Source: Caenorhabditis elegans (taxonomy: Eukaryota > Nematoda > Chromadorea > Rhabditida > Rhabditidae). Taken from it: a stretch of DNA of 64,000 bases. The stretch covers positions 7,436,501 to 7,500,500 of the forward strand of contig NC_003280.10 in NCBI RefSeq assembly GCF_000002985.6, given 5' to 3'. Positions 44,417 to 58,209 of this stretch are shown here, one piece after another. Position 1 is the stretch's first letter. Every line of letters starts with the position of its first letter. The position numbers and the translations under genes were made by a program. The notes under the pieces are model-generated. The model worked only from the letters and a program-made list of their open reading frames with translations. It was not told the DNA's origin and ran no database searches.

Positions 44417-47400
44417 CTAAAATGAACCGGCTTTGGAAACATCATCAGGACGAATGCTATCGATTTCGAAAACTTCCGATGTTGGAACATATCTTCGAGA
44501 AACCTGTTGAAATAAAATATTAAAATTTATCTGCGACGTGTATCTTACCGAATCATTCCGCTTATTTCTACCAGGATTCGCTTGGTACCCCATTTCCACG
44601 TAAACATTCGATGGACAACTTGAAGATACAGTAGACTGCTGAACAATTAACTATATTAAAGATTTGGAAGACCAAGTTTTCTCACTTTTGATCCAACATT
44701 TATATTTGTTCTAACGAGACGGCCATTTAACGATTTCAATGGACGATATGCAGGAGTCATATATGATGGTTCTGGTTGTTTTGTTTCTGTTTTTTGCATT
44801 TCATTCCAAATTTGAAGCTGAAATGTTTCAATTTATTTCAGCCCTTTGCATTAGATTCATTTATGACTTACATCATCATTGGTTATATAAATTGGATTAT
44901 TTAAAATAACCCAAGTGACAGTTTCATGACATCCGGGAAAAGTTAAAGATCCTTCGTATGTCACATAGTGAGAGGTTTTTGGTAAAAGTGCAGATGGTTG
45001 AAAATCAGTGAGATTTGTAGTCTGGCCTGAAAAATGAATCTAAATTTTAACGCAGTTTGAAAATGCCGTTTGATTTTATGAAATATTTCTTGTTATCGTA
45101 ATTTGGTAAGGCAATGCTAAAGGCACAGGTTTTTTCCAGTGGGTCCCAGACCACCTTGTCTTTTTTTTTCCGTTCCAAATTTAGCAGTTATATTTTTCAC
45201 ACCAAGATTGAAATAGTATTCATGTAGAACAAACTCTAAAAATATGGTTGCACCATGTTCCAGATGCCAAACAAAAAGGATCTTACACTGTAAACCGGTC
45301 ATCCGGTATTTTGAGTGAAGATTTTGAGTTTTTCATTTTCAATTATATACTTTCTGTACCATTGAAAAAACACGCACCTTTATAGTTAATGCTCTGTGAC
45401 GCAACCGTTAATCTTCGTAACTCCACAGATGTAGTCTTTCCAATCTAAATACAAATTTTGACTTTAGAAAAAGTATAAGTACTTACATCAACAATTACAG
45501 AAACTGCAAGAAGCCCTCTTGGTGATGTCATTGCAACACTGAAATTTGGATAAAGTGCACTATTATATGCTAGTAGCTGAATTTCCGCCGGAAATCGAAC
45601 TCTGTCTACAGTATGCTCTGATCCTTTCTCTCCTTCATCTGCTCTTCCAAAGTGTACGCTTATCTGAATTAAATTTATTTGCTCGTGGTCTAAAAATTCC
45701 TTTTCGAATAAAGGGTACCTGATGGAGTTTATAACGATAAGGCATTGTTGGTCCTCCTGTTATATTGATTGTTGGCCGATTTGGTAGATCTTTAACTGTG
45801 ACCACAGGAAGTTGTCCGGTATTTTCGAAAACTGCTTCCACCTGGAAAAATGAACAAAATTATACGGGAAACTCATAATCAGAAAGCATAGAAAACGAAC
45901 TTACAATATTTCCCTCAATGTTTATAGGCATTAGATGTGGATCATATAAAAGTTGGGAAGGATCAATGTTTACTGGTGATTGCATTTGACCAGCTGTACA
46001 CATTCTCCAGTCACCGTGTAATAATCCCCAGAAGTCGGGACCTGAAAATATTGAATTGTTGAAAATATAAACCAGTCATGGTATTTATGTATTTATAACT
46101 ATTCTTCTATGCTTAAAGATTAAAAAAAATAATTTGGAACTTTTGTTGGCAAAGTTTTGGTAAACTGCCAAATTTACGTAATATTTTGACTTTCGAAAAG
46201 TTTAGAACAGTATCGCAGGATCTTCAAAATGTTCAAATACAAATAATTAAAACATTTTTAAAACTAAAAATTAATAGGAAACACTTTTTGGTCGAATTTA
46301 TGAGTGAGTGGAACTAATCCACTTTTGAAAGTTAAATGCATCAGCTTGTAAGCTGCTGAACTATTTTCAAAACTTTAACTATAGGTGTAATACCTAGGAG
46401 TATTCAATTATATACGTGATTAGTGAATCATAACCCTAAATTATAGTAAGACATAATGAATATGATTGTTGTCATAAACAGAATATTTGAAGTTTGTGTA
46501 TTTCAACTTCCAGATTTTAAATCACGGGGAAGTCAGATTTCTTACCTATAACACAAGGATATATACAGGCTGTCAAGAGCCATGGTATCATAATATTCTG
46601 CGGAATCTTCTGGAATGAAGGTAGTGGGAATGAGCAAAAGAGAACAAAGAAAAAAGAGAAAAAGTGCAGAGAAAGAGAGTCTCTGAAAGTTGCCAGTGAC
46701 AACTGACACGGTACTTGTTCGTCTCAGAATTATTTACGAGTTTGTCGGCTAATTGGTGTCGAAAACGACAAAAATGTACATTCACGAGTAGTACGAATAG
46801 CGAAAAGAGAGCTCAGCCCCAAAAAAAGACAAGGAAGATTGATTGGGTGCACTTTTTTCGGTGGAGTACATGATGAGGTGGGACTGGTTAAGAAGATGAA
46901 ACACTCAGATTGCCAGCTCACGGAGCACCTTTAGATGTGTTCATTGCCGGAAATGTGGCTTGTGAAGAAGCGCAGAGACATGGCGAGCAATTTTGCATAT
47001 TTGAATCAGTAGTAAACGAGAGGAGAAGGGCACGCAATTGAAACAAGATGACCGGAAATCTTTGGACACGAAATTAGAAAACAAGTGTCAGGAAAATTTT
47101 CTGTGTGGGCTTTTTGCTGAACCTTGGAGGTATAGTAAAATACATATTCAACACAGAGTAATCAAAAAAGATAATGGTTAAAAAATCTAAAATGCACGGA
47201 CTGTCAGGTATATGGTGCACAATTTTGAAACTTATCAAATTCTAAGTCTTATAGTTAGATACCTTACTAGATGTCTAGTGGATAATGTTTAAAGTACTAC
47301 GCAACCTATTATGATAAGGTGTCAAAAATGGGAGCACATTTATTACAAATAATGTTATTTTTCATTTTGTGAAAAAAATTAAATTTTATTACTTCTTTTC

Positions 47401-48898
47401 AATATTTTAAGCTTGGGCTGATGCTAGAAAATTTTAACTCTTCAAGCTTTTTATTTAATATTGATAATTTTTGTAAAAATTTATTGAGCAAGGGGATGCT
47501 CCGAAAATGAAGTGAAACGATGAAAAGAAATATGGAAAATGAAGAAAGTTAGTTATAACTGATGGAGCCAATTATTCGAGTTATATATCATACACTTATC
47601 CTCCTTTTCTCAAAGAAAATATTTTCTTTTTCAACAAAACTGCTGTGTAACATAACAAAAACGTGTATTTTCTTCGCAGGATGACGACTGGGAGGGCCGA
47701 ATTGGTTAGAAATTAGATTGGGCCAAAACATTTACTGCCGCGAGACGGAGTCCGATTAGAAACGGCAAGGCGTTGCTTCACCGCCCCGCTGTGACCCACA
47801 ATTTGCCAGGTATTCCGTTCAGGAAACTGCAGTTTTATTAGTGCAAAAGCACTATTCAAAAGTGGTAGAGAGTGGCTTTTTCGGGGTCAGTCGAGAATGT
47901 GCCAAAAATGCATGAGAATGAGCTGAAAAATGTGGATAAGAAAAAGAAAGAGCTTGATGAAAGAAAATAACAAAAATGTTGCCGTTTGATACTCTCTTGA
48001 ATATGTGGGACGGAGGTGCGAGAGTAGGCGAAAAAGATTGTGTGAGCCCATAGACAAATCGTGGGAAACTCGTATCCAGTAAATTGATGAATAATTCTTT
48101 TGATTTCGGGAGGATCATCAAATGAAAATAGTGGGAAGATTAAAGAGAAAAAGACAAGAAATGTTCGATGAAATCTCTAAATGTCCGACGAAGCACTGAG
48201 AACCTCTCTATTAGAAGTTATTTAGCAAAAATACAAATTTTTATAACTTCAAATAAGATTAAAATTGCTTTTGAAGACCGGCAATTTTCTACAGCTGGTG
48301 AGTTTTAAAATTTATTTGAAACAGTGAGAATATCTTTATTGGTTTTAATCCTTTAAAATAAGTTATTTATTGAGCATTTTTCAGGCAAAATTTAGAACAA
48401 AAAATGTTTATGAATTTGAATCAATCATTCTTGACTCCTGACGAAAGGAAACCTTAGAAACATGGTGCGGAAATATTTTCTTCAAAAACAAAACTATTAT
48501 TTTTCAGATACTACACAAAGCTTATTCCAGTGTTATTTTAGTTTTTCTTTGCAAAATAAACGATGAGAACACCTTTTCATGTCGTCAGACTATCGTGATC
48601 GGAAAGAGAGTCTGGAAAAAAGTGACAAAAAAGAAACGCGTAAAGTGAATTCTCGCCGCGCGGTTGAGACGGAAATTTGAATTTTGTGAGCAAAAAAGAG
48701 AAGAGAGAGACCTCAATTGTGTTTATGTGTCAGTTTTTTTTTCTTTTTCCAACAAAAAAGTTACAGCTAAACCGTAGAAAAGCATATAAATGACTTACCA
48801 CCAAATAATTCGGGGTCAAATGTCCATGGATATTGAACTGCGTTTGATGTTATAAGAAATCCAGTCGTGAGGTAGAAGAATATTAATTTTTTTCGCAT
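44417..48898 (-). CDS. cah-2: CAH-2, secreted carbonic-anhydrase-related protein (355 aa)
   Basis: Nine exons: 48898-48799, 46041-45905, 45841-45719, 45663-45487, 45444-45378, 45026-44872, 44817-44686, 44638-44549 and 44503-44417, all in frame, 355 residues. A signal peptide (MRKKLIFFYLTTGFLITSNA) is followed by a carbonic anhydrase fold: QMQSPVNIDPSQLLYDP, GSEHTVDRVRFPAEI, YEGSLTFPGCHETVTWVI. Of the three zinc-binding histidines, the first position (QISVHFG where active enzymes have HFHWG) is Ser and the third (EIQLLAYN where they have ELHLVHWN) is Gln, so the protein should be inactive, like vertebrate CA10/CA11. A related group of inactive homologues are extracellular binding partners of neuronal receptors. 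Intron 1 is 2.76 kb. The tail after residue 300 is family-variable. Confidence 0.88.
46042..48798. other. Large first intron of cah-2
   Basis: 2.76 kb between the signal-peptide exon and the CA domain. No gene or transposon was recognised; a GC-richer stretch (47690-47830) stands out. Its size makes it a candidate site for enhancers. Confidence 0.5.
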
Positions 48899-51741
48899 TC
48901 TGTAAGTATCTATTTCGAAAATATTTAAAAAAAACGAAGGGGAAAATTGAAACGAAAAATAGAAGACGAGGAAACAAATATAAATCATCGAGAAAAGGGT
49001 AGAGGTCAGTAAAGAATATGGAAAAGTGAAGTGTTGCCTAGGAATCAGTTCTAGATTCAAAACTTACTGAAATATAATTTAAGACAATGGGAACTATTTA
49101 TTCGGAAAAAATTTAAAAAATTGAATAATTTTATTTCACAGTTAATTTTTGATGAGTTCATGAGTCGAGAACTAACTGTGTCTAATGTGGTTATTCAAGT
49201 GTAACGTCGAAAAATACAGAAATGTCTTTGCAGGAATCCTCATTGAAAAAGATATTCCCTTTTTAAACATTTTTCCAGAACAAAAGTCTAAAAGATGAAA
49301 AAAATAAATTCAAACTTTAACATTCTCAAACATGTGCATTGATAAAAAGCCATCAAGACACAGAGAGAAAAAACGAGGAAAGCCTTGCACTTCTTCGGAT
49401 ACCCAATAACCATAAACTTTACGAGTAACTCACTTGTGTGGGTCACTATTCTTTCAAATTAATACTACATTCCAAATTTTTGTATGTATATGAAGAGATG
49501 GACTACGGGAAGAAAAGTGCTCAAAGAGCCAAGAAAGGAGGATGCTCTTTTTTTGGGGGAAAGATATTCAATACATTGAAAAGATGATGATGAAAGGCGC
49601 TTCAGAGAGTATATGGGGACAGTTTCTCACGACGACTCCGCGTCGTTTTCTAATTGGGTTTCTTCAGGCAATAAATGGGGGAAGAAGCGGAAAAAGAAAA
49701 GATGTGCTGATGAGATTGAATGACCTTTGTGGCCATCAGATGAGTTTTCATATATCGGTTGTAGTAAAAGAAGCTCTATGTGTAGAAGACGTAGACAAAT
49801 TGATAAAGTTTTGGGCGTTATAGAGAGAGGAAAGCAAGAAAATATGATAAATTGGAAAGGAAGACTAGGGTGGTTGATATGATAAACATAAAAAAAGGAA
49901 CTCACAACCGATGGCTCGAATAGAGACCGACTTTAAACATTGCAAGATCATCAATAATTGATTTGTTTTAAAAATAAACTGGTTCGAATTGCAACAAGCT
50001 GAAATATTCAAAAATCGTCTACAAAAGTGGTCATCAGAAATAATATTAAAATTTAATCAAGATTAAAGGCGTATCGCAAATGGGAAAATTGTTTGAAGCC
50101 ACTTTTGAAATCATTTACTATATATAAAGCGCTTATTCTGTGTGTCCATAGTTTGTAGTCAATGTAGTCTTTGTAGTCTGTGAAGTTTTGGCTTCTGTGG
50201 GGATAGTGAGTTGGGGTTAGTGTAGGGATATATCGGGGTACTGTAGTGGTACAATAGTGGTACGGTAGGAATACTGTAGGGTTACGGTAGTTTCAGAAAA
50301 ATAAGTTTTCAGCCCCAGAAGTCGGGGGCGCGCCGGAGGTGCGGTCCACGGCTGGTTATTTTATATACTGCTAAAAATTTTAGATTTCAAAAAATGTGCA
50401 GCCGAGGTTTTGTTAAATTGTCAAATAGCTTTGGAAATCAACCAAAAAAATTGGATTTTTGGATCTGGATTTCTCTAAAATTCAAAATTTTCGAAAATTT
50501 GACAACTTGCCAAACCCTCAACTGCACACTTTGAAACCTTTAAATTTTTTGGAGTGGTTTCAGCCATTTTGGACTATTGTAAATAAGTTTTTAAAAATCC
50601 CCATTGGCTTTACTTCACTTTTAAATAGTTGCAAAGAAATTATCCCAAAAACATATCAGCTAAAGGAATTATAAAGTTTAAAAAAGTTTTCCTAGATATT
50701 GATGAAAACAAAACTTGTTCTGACAAACTTCTTATAACTAGATTAACCCTATTCTGTCCAAATAACAACCTAGCCATTTCCAAATAAAAATTAATAAATC
50801 CAGAATTGACTTCTTGCCTGACAATATCGAATTTCCAACAAAAATTGGGCATAAAGAAAACGAAGAAAGAGACTATGTCGATTTGAACTCTACGAATTTC
50901 CGATTTCCGGAAATTCTCTCAAATTGCAAATTGCAAAGTGCAAACACATGGACAAATGTAGCAATTTGTGAGAAGATTGGATTAGAATCTAAGGTGGTAA
51001 TTCGACAAGTCATATCGCCCGTCAGGGAGCACATCATTTACAATTCTAAAAAGGGAAACGACACTTCCGTCTCTTTTCTCTCTCATCCTACTCCAAATGT
51101 TAATTTCCTTTCTGAATACCTTTAACGAAGACGACGACGTTCTTTCCCCACTCATTCATCCCTCTTTTCAGAATATTTACACACAAAATATAAAAGTGTG
51201 AGTGATCGGAGAAAAAGTGTGGAAATGGAATAGAAGAGGGTACTTTGAGCACTCATCCCTCCCACCCAAAAATCGCTGTCCGCCAGCTTTTCTAATCTTT
51301 TCTCAATGGCCTCCTCAAGCCGTCTTTTGTGTTGGATTATCGAAGAAAAAAGTGGGCAACATCAGACCGAAGCCAAAACAGAAAGAATTAAAATTATTCT
51401 GGAGCAATCTAAAACAAGAAACAGCCGTGCTCTCCAAGAAACTTTTCCCCGGGCGTGCTCAAAACCTCTAGCATTAGTAATTGGATTGGTGGCCGGAGGG
51501 TGTCAAAAAATGACGTGGCAAAGTGTTATTGAGATACGAAAGTGCTAAGAGATATGTATGGAAATGAGAATCAATGGCTTCTTGTTTTTTCTTGTTATTT
51601 CTAAGAAAAAAAAACTGGAATCAAACGACAATCTTTATCTAACATGAGTTCACTTCATTTACTGACCTTCTCGACTCCATGTTCTCTGAAAGTTCAACTA
51701 TTAGATTGCATGATTCTGGAGATGTTTCAAGAATAAACCAA
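48899..51741. other. Intergenic region upstream of cah-2
   Basis: No supportable gene. The open frames at 49542, 50814 and 51202 lack splice support. A repeat-like stretch (50110-50350) contains TAGTC and GGTACTGTAG-type motifs and a CCCCAGAAGTCGGGG hairpin typical of dispersed C. elegans repeats. Confidence 0.5.
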
Positions 51742-53161
51742 CTATTTTCTGTTAAGGGCTGCTTCTGCATCGTCATTCTTCGATTTCTTTCCTCCTCTCT
51801 TCTTCAGAAACTCCTTTGGTTGTCGTGGTGCATCATTCGAACGTTCATATCGATTCCAAACTAATTTCTCATCTCTTCTCGGAAATTGTGAATGATCTTT
51901 GACTCTGAAGAAACTCACTGTTTTATTGAAAATAACAAATTTTACTCCGAAAATTACCTGCGACAGATTAAAAGCAGAACAATGATAGTTCCACCGAGGA
52001 ATGCGGCAAGCATGATAAAACCGATGATTCCACTGATCATTCCAAATTTAGCATTATCCTGATCTTGTTGAATTTCAAATTGATGTGTCGTGTAGCCTTT
52101 ATCAATTACATGTGTTCCATCTGCGAATGGTTCCCCATCTTCAGTAATGATGGCAGTATGTACCCATTCATCTCGTCTTCCCCAATCTTCATTCTTTCTG
52201 AGAACTGGTGGTGTTGTCAGAGCATCAGCAAGTGGTGGCGCATTATGAAAAACTGTGATGTAGTTGTAAAGGTAGAAATTTGGATTTTCCTCTTCTGAAA
52301 TAGATATTTTTGTGTTTGAATAAATTAATAAAAATCACCTTGATAAAGGTCATCCGACATTAAGACCAAACAACGCAAATTATCTTCGTAATTATTGTTA
52401 GTGGCCTTGTCGATTTTGACTGACAACTTATGCTGATTAATGAACATTTCAGCGTCAGCAATAGCTGCAGGAGTTCGAGCAACATATGGTTTTTCGTGCG
52501 AAAATCTTGCCAGCATCAACTGAAAAACCAAGCTTAGTTCTTTAAATACAATTTTATGTCTGTTATAAATTCATTCATATTTTATAAACTTACAGGCCAA
52601 TATTGTGGAGAATTGCAATAAGTGAAATTACAAACACAAACAATCCAATTATGTTGAAAGTAGCATCTATTATCTTTTAAAGTTTTTGGAACAGTTCCTT
52701 CAACAGCTCCAAACTTCACTTGTCCCTTGAAATTCAAAGAACAGTCTGAAATTTTTTTCACGTGCAACGGAGTTGGCATTGAGCTTGAGAAGAAGCTAAC
52801 ATAGCATGGTGCACTTATTGAATCTTTCTAAAAAATGTTTGATTGTGGATTATGGAGGCAATTCAAAACTAACATAATTGAGATCCTGAACTCTTCGATA
52901 TTCTTTTGAAGTCGTGGTAAATGAATCTTCTGGTCTGAATTCGTTGTTTGCACAGAATGTTTCAGCCAAACTAGAATATAATGAAATTTCTTATTGTCAA
53001 CAGAACTTGAAAAAGGATTTTACGATTTATTAGATTCTCAGCCAACAATATTTTGAATGATAACAATTTTTCGTCAACTCCATTATCTGTGAAAAAAAAC
53101 GAAGATTAACTTACATGCCAGGAATGCAAATTGCAAGAGTTTGAAAGAAAATCAATTTCAT
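51742..53161 (-). CDS. Type I membrane protein with cysteine-rich ectodomain (352 aa)
   Basis: Six exons: 53161-53115, 52970-52874, 52827-52594, 52519-52339, 52294-51958 and 51904-51742, 352 residues in frame. A signal peptide (MKLIFFQTLAICIPG) precedes an ectodomain whose first 110 residues have spaced cysteines and end NWIVCVCNFTYCN. That ending resembles the nematode ET module or other three-finger receptor domains, but the match is weak. A 100-residue linker leads to one transmembrane segment (GIIGFIMLAAFLGGTIIVLL) and a short, strongly basic cytoplasmic tail with RRDEKLVW. A cell-surface receptor or adhesion protein is likely. I recognise no named family member. Confidence 0.75.
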
Positions 53162-54970
53162 GATGTTTAACTTCAAATACTGATTCAATAAAAAATACTT
53201 CCGGCAAATGAAAAGAAATTTGGAATAATTCTGGTTCACGTGAATGTATATCAATAAGAGTTAATGTTGTATTAAACTTCAAACATACAAAGTATTAAAT
53301 TTAAAGTTTATTTTTAGAAGTTCAGAATTACGTTTTGATACCTATTAGAATTTGAAAATGGCTCGAGAATAATATATCAGTCGGTTTTCGGTGATGAGAA
53401 GAAAAATATGATGAGCAAAACAGAAAAGAGGACATAATCCGTGAACGGTTGCAAAAAGGATTGAAATGACTCAAAATGGCAAATCGAACCAACTTCGCCT
53501 TTAATCCCTTCAGAGGGACCTCGAAAAAAGCTTTTTTGCTCACTGCCCGGTGCACAACTTTTACCATTGAGTATTATTATATGGCTCAATGGTTTTGTGC
53601 CTTTTCAGTGGTCCCACTAATCTCTTTTTCCTCTTTTATTTTCTTTGCTTTCTTTTCAATGACAAAAAGTATAAGAATAAAACATAAAAGCAAAAGAAAC
53701 ATGTTCATAAACAGTGACGACTACCTGGATGAGAATAAATGAAAAGAGGAAGATGAAGTACTGAAAACTAAAGAAAATGGAGAAAGCGCATAAATCAGAG
53801 AGACGCAGAATTTCATTCAACTGCTCGCTCATGCATTTTGAGTGCCGTTTTGTGACAAGTTACCCTTCTAATCGGCGTGACATTTCGGTCAGCCATGGAT
53901 TCAAAAATCACAGAAAAATACATGAGAAGCTTTAGATTCTTGACGTTCAGAGCTTAAAATTTCGAACTCACCAATTTTTTTCCAAAAAATATGTAGTTAG
54001 AATGTAGTTGAAGAATACTTTTCGACAATGAAAATGCTTTCTTTTTTTGAAAAGCACAACTACGAAAAAATGTCACTAAAAAGTTTAATCAATGTTAAAA
54101 TTTGAAAAAAAAAACGGACTGCTTAGAGAAAACTGGGACTTTGATATATGGAAAGCGAGGCAAAGGGATACAAAACTTTTAAAATAACAGTTTTCACTTG
54201 TACTTTACTCCTTTTACAAAATTTAATGCAAACGGAATAAATCACTTTGTAAAATTAAAAAAAAATAGAAGAAAAGTCGTGTTATTTGTTCTTAGAAACA
54301 TGTGGCGGGAAAATTTTTTTAAAATGCTAACTTGAATTAATTCCGGGGGAAGCTAAATGCGGAGTTCTATGAATCGATTTTGGACCCTGGAAATACTAAA
54401 TTTGTTAAAGAATTTTTCATTGACGAAAGTTTACAAGAAAATGGAACGTGGCGAAAAAAACAAAATATTTACTTTCTCTTGTGTGCTCCCCCTGCATGCG
54501 ACGTTTTTAATCAGAACGGAAGAATGTAGACCTCCTCGTTTTTCTCCTCACCAGTTTTGTTGTTTATAAATTTATTCACCGCGCGCGAATATAGATGTAC
54601 AAAGTGGGAGGAGCTTCACTTGAGAGGGTTAGTACGGGGTAGATGGACCCATCCGTTTGTCTTTCCGTAATTCCAATAAGTTTCTTTTGGGGTCTGATAG
54701 AATGGTATGAGCTGGCACTTGAGAGAAAATATTGAGAGAGAATGTACTTGAAAAACAATCAGAATTTATTTGAAAAACTATAAGGGGACTCTACGAGAAT
54801 ACTACCTTTGAAAAATTAATATTTTTATGAATTCAAGAAAATATACAAATTCAAATTGACAACTAAGATCCTAAAAACATAATTTAATAGTATTATAAGT
54901 TATGTAAATATAAAAATAATTTTAAAATAAATAGTTTGCAGAAATTCTACATTAAATACAAACAAATAAA
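53162..54970. other. Intergenic region, no gene seen
   Basis: AT-rich, with poly-T runs and a few frames under 90 codons that have no splice context. A purine-rich stretch lies near 53390-53460. Confidence 0.5.
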
Positions 54971-57143
54971 TTAAATATCCGCAGTATTTTCATCAATGAA
55001 TTCACTTCTCACCAATGTTTCAAAATCTTCCTGATTCACGTTATCCGATTGAATCTGAATTTAATATAGTTTTTTAAAGAGAATAAAATAGTTGTCTTAC
55101 ATGATATTCTTTCCTGATTGCTTCACTATCAATAGAATTATCTTGGTATTTTTCCAATAAAAATGGATTTACCCCAATCGATGTCGCATTCCCATCTTTT
55201 GGACTACGATTTTGAGGACCATCAACTAGAAAATTTATGGTAATTTTCTGTGAAAATTGAAAAATAATCTACCTGTGGAATATCTTAGCTGTACAAATGC
55301 TTGAGCTTTTCCAGCCACTAGCATCAAAGGAACAGTATTTCCTTGAGATATCAATGTTTGAGGCTTTTGAAGTTTACAGCAAAATCTTGCACCAGTAACA
55401 GTTTTATCTTCATACATTTTGAGCTCAACACCTTCTTCATAACATCCTTGAACACAATTTCCAATCACAGAATCGACAATGATAACAATACGTTTTCCAG
55501 GTGGTGCCTGAAAGCAAAAGATATTACGTCGGAAAAATAATGATTTCCAGAAGAAGGCCAGAATAAAGTTTCAAATATACTTCGTTTCATTACCTCAATA
55601 TGATAATTGCACTTCCTAATTCCTTTTGCATTTTTATTTGGCTTTATATTTGCCGTAAATTTTCTCTGCGTCTCTCCAGCAACCAAAACTCCAGTACATT
55701 TGGCCGGACTCGAAGCCTCAATACCTTTACAATCGCTTCCTCCGTAGCCAGGTGGGCACCTACATGTATAATCTATAGTTTCCATAAAAATTGAGGTTTT
55801 TATGACACTTACACACAAATTTTACAGTTTTTCGGATGTTGATAGCCACCATTGAGACAAGTTATCTTATTTTTACAATTCTTTTCACAATTATAGTGTC
55901 TATTGATTTTGGCAACATCAATGAACGATGGACCACGGAATTGTCCCATTGTGTTTTGCATATTGACATCTTTTGCAATAATTGAGTTACCTCCATCGAG
56001 GGAAAACCTGTAAAAAACGCATATTTTTGAATTTTACTTTTACTCACTCTGTTGGTCTATAATGCATCACACTTCCAATGTCATATTTCTGACCATAAGT
56101 TTCCATATTCTTCTTTCCAACCACAGCAAAATCATAAAAATTCGTCTGTGCAATTCTGGACTTCACTATTTGTACATAGTTATCTCTGTCATATCTCGAT
56201 TGCTCGTGGAAAAGTCCGAGTGCGTGAGCTATTTCATGTGATGTTATTCCGAACATCTCACAACCTGTTCCAATATTCAAAATCTGTGCTCCTTGAGCTT
56301 CATCTCTTCCTACAGTACTCCAACATCCTTCTTCTTGACCCGACATTAGCAGATAAACTTTTTCAGATGTTCGTTTTTTGAAAGCTACACATGTGTGTTT
56401 CTCCCAGAATGCCATTGCGGCAACAAGTGAAGAGCGTGATTTTGCAGCTGAAAAGGTTAGTTTGATAATTTTGGATGGTTCAAAGTTTTAAGGTTTTTTT
56501 TGTAATTTGGATACAAAAAGGCTACTCTTTAGATTAATTATGTAACGTGAACATTGAAGTATAGGAAATATCAGAAAAACTTACATAATGAACCGTGAAG
56601 TTCAAATGGTACATTTGGTAACCATATAGTTTTTGGATACATTGCATTTCGAAATGCAGTTCTCTTTGTTCTTGAATGGTCAAGTTGTTCTCGAACAATA
56701 TTTGAAAGATGTTCGAATGATAAGTGAATATCTCCTTGGAATAACAAATCTCTGCAAATTAAATGAAGATTTCTTGAAATTTCACACGCTCCTACCGTTT
56801 AGATCTATTCAGATCTGAGATACTGCTGAGTCTATCGGTATATTCGTGTTTTGGAAGAGAAACTCCGGCAGAATCCTAAAACATTTAACATTATTTTTTA
56901 GTACTGAAAGTTTCCGTACATACCGCGGCAATATCAGGCGTGTCAAGTGCAGTAAGCGTAGAGAGAATGTCTTTGAGCTTGAATTGTTGAAAGGGATTAA
57001 CAAGATCTGATAACTGAAAAATGTTTTTAGAAATATATATTCATAAAAACAGTTTATGATTGAAATCATACCTTTGGGATTTTGGGCAAGTTGACTCCAT
57101 ATATTCCAATTGAACCCGCCAGAACTAGAATGAGAAAACGCAT
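54971..57143 (-). CDS. Astacin metalloprotease with EGF and CUB domains (NAS family, about 540 aa)
   Basis: Secreted zinc protease. Start at 57143 with a signal peptide (MRFLILVLAGSIGIYG), a propeptide of about 95 residues ending at a furin-like RTKR, and a catalytic domain beginning TAFRNAMYPKTIWLP. The zinc motif HEIAHALGLFHEQSRYDR is at about residue 208 and the Met-turn SVMHYRP about residue 265, so catalysis looks intact. An EGF-like module (CLNGGY...CVCPPGYGGSDC) and a CUB domain follow, then an acidic tail of some 70 residues ending NTADI. This order is that of the nematode NAS subgroup with EGF-CUB. C. elegans has several nas genes on chromosome II, and I cannot tell which one this is. 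Likely cuticle or matrix processing; exons joined by hand. Confidence 0.87.
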
Positions 57144-58209
57144 TTCTGAATAAACCTCAAATCTCTATTCAAACTGACGATTACTTGGGATTGCAACGTC
57201 TGAATCGAAATCTTTTAATAACACGCAACATTAATTGAATTGGGTACAAAATAACACCCGATTTATTTAAAGAAGAAAAAAGTCAACGAGGAACGATGTA
57301 AATGAAACTAAAAAGATCAGCATCGAATGTATAGTAATGTCTAGTGAAGGCGTAAAAGTGGTGAATAAGTGATGACAGCTTTTTCTTCTTGTCTGATTGA
57401 TTTGATTCGAATTGTTGTAAAGACCATCTGCCATCTGAACTTGTCGAGGTGTGACGTACCAAAGTCCAGTCAAAGTGAAACGTGATTATCAGATCTGAAA
57501 AAAAGCGGAGGGTATATGATTTCGCGCTTTTTTAGTGGGATATGTTTTGGATCAATTCAAAATTAAATAACGCCAGCATCTTTTCTTGGGGCGGCTATGG
57601 TTGTTTTCTAATAATATTGAAAACAGCTCTAAAAAGTATTTGAAAAAAGGTTTTAAAATTATGTTTAAAAAAAGGGTCGCCGATGAAAAAGCTGCACGGG
57701 GTTAAAAAAAGTTTTCCAAAAAATAAATGTATTTTGTATTTTATTTTTTCTGTACACCAAGTACAGTCATCCCTTCCCATGCTCCAAAGCCACATCTGCT
57801 CGATTTTTCATTACCTACATAATACTTGTTACGTTAAATAATTTTATTCAGTTTTGACTGCCTTCATTCAATTCAAATATTTGCTCACCAATCCCTAGCT
57901 TCAAACGTTCTCTTATCAATTTCCGCCTCTCAATTAAACCCTTCACTGTTCAACCAGTTGTACTTTTCAAATGAAAATTCTTATCATTTCATAGTGAAAG
58001 CCTCTTCCAACCTATCTGTCCGTCAGGTGTTCTTTCAATCGATTTCGACCCAGATATTATTTCTAAAGCTTTCTTGTTCTACCTACGTCTCTTGTTATAT
58101 TACGTTTCCCGCATGAATCATCCGGTCTTCACATAGTTTTATTCGGTATTTTATTTGCATTTCAAAGGTGAATCAATCTGTGCACTCAACATTTCTAATA
58201 TTACAAAAA
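57144..58209. other. Divergent intergenic region between the astacin and CCDC50-like genes
   Basis: About 1.07 kb with both promoters. No repeat or gene was recognised; C/T-rich tracts lie at 57900-58140. Confidence 0.45.

Noticed and set aside
47690-47830. A possible tRNA or structured RNA in the cah-2 intron
   Set aside because: The GC-richer sequence lacks a TTCGA loop consensus and does not fold into a cloverleaf by eye.
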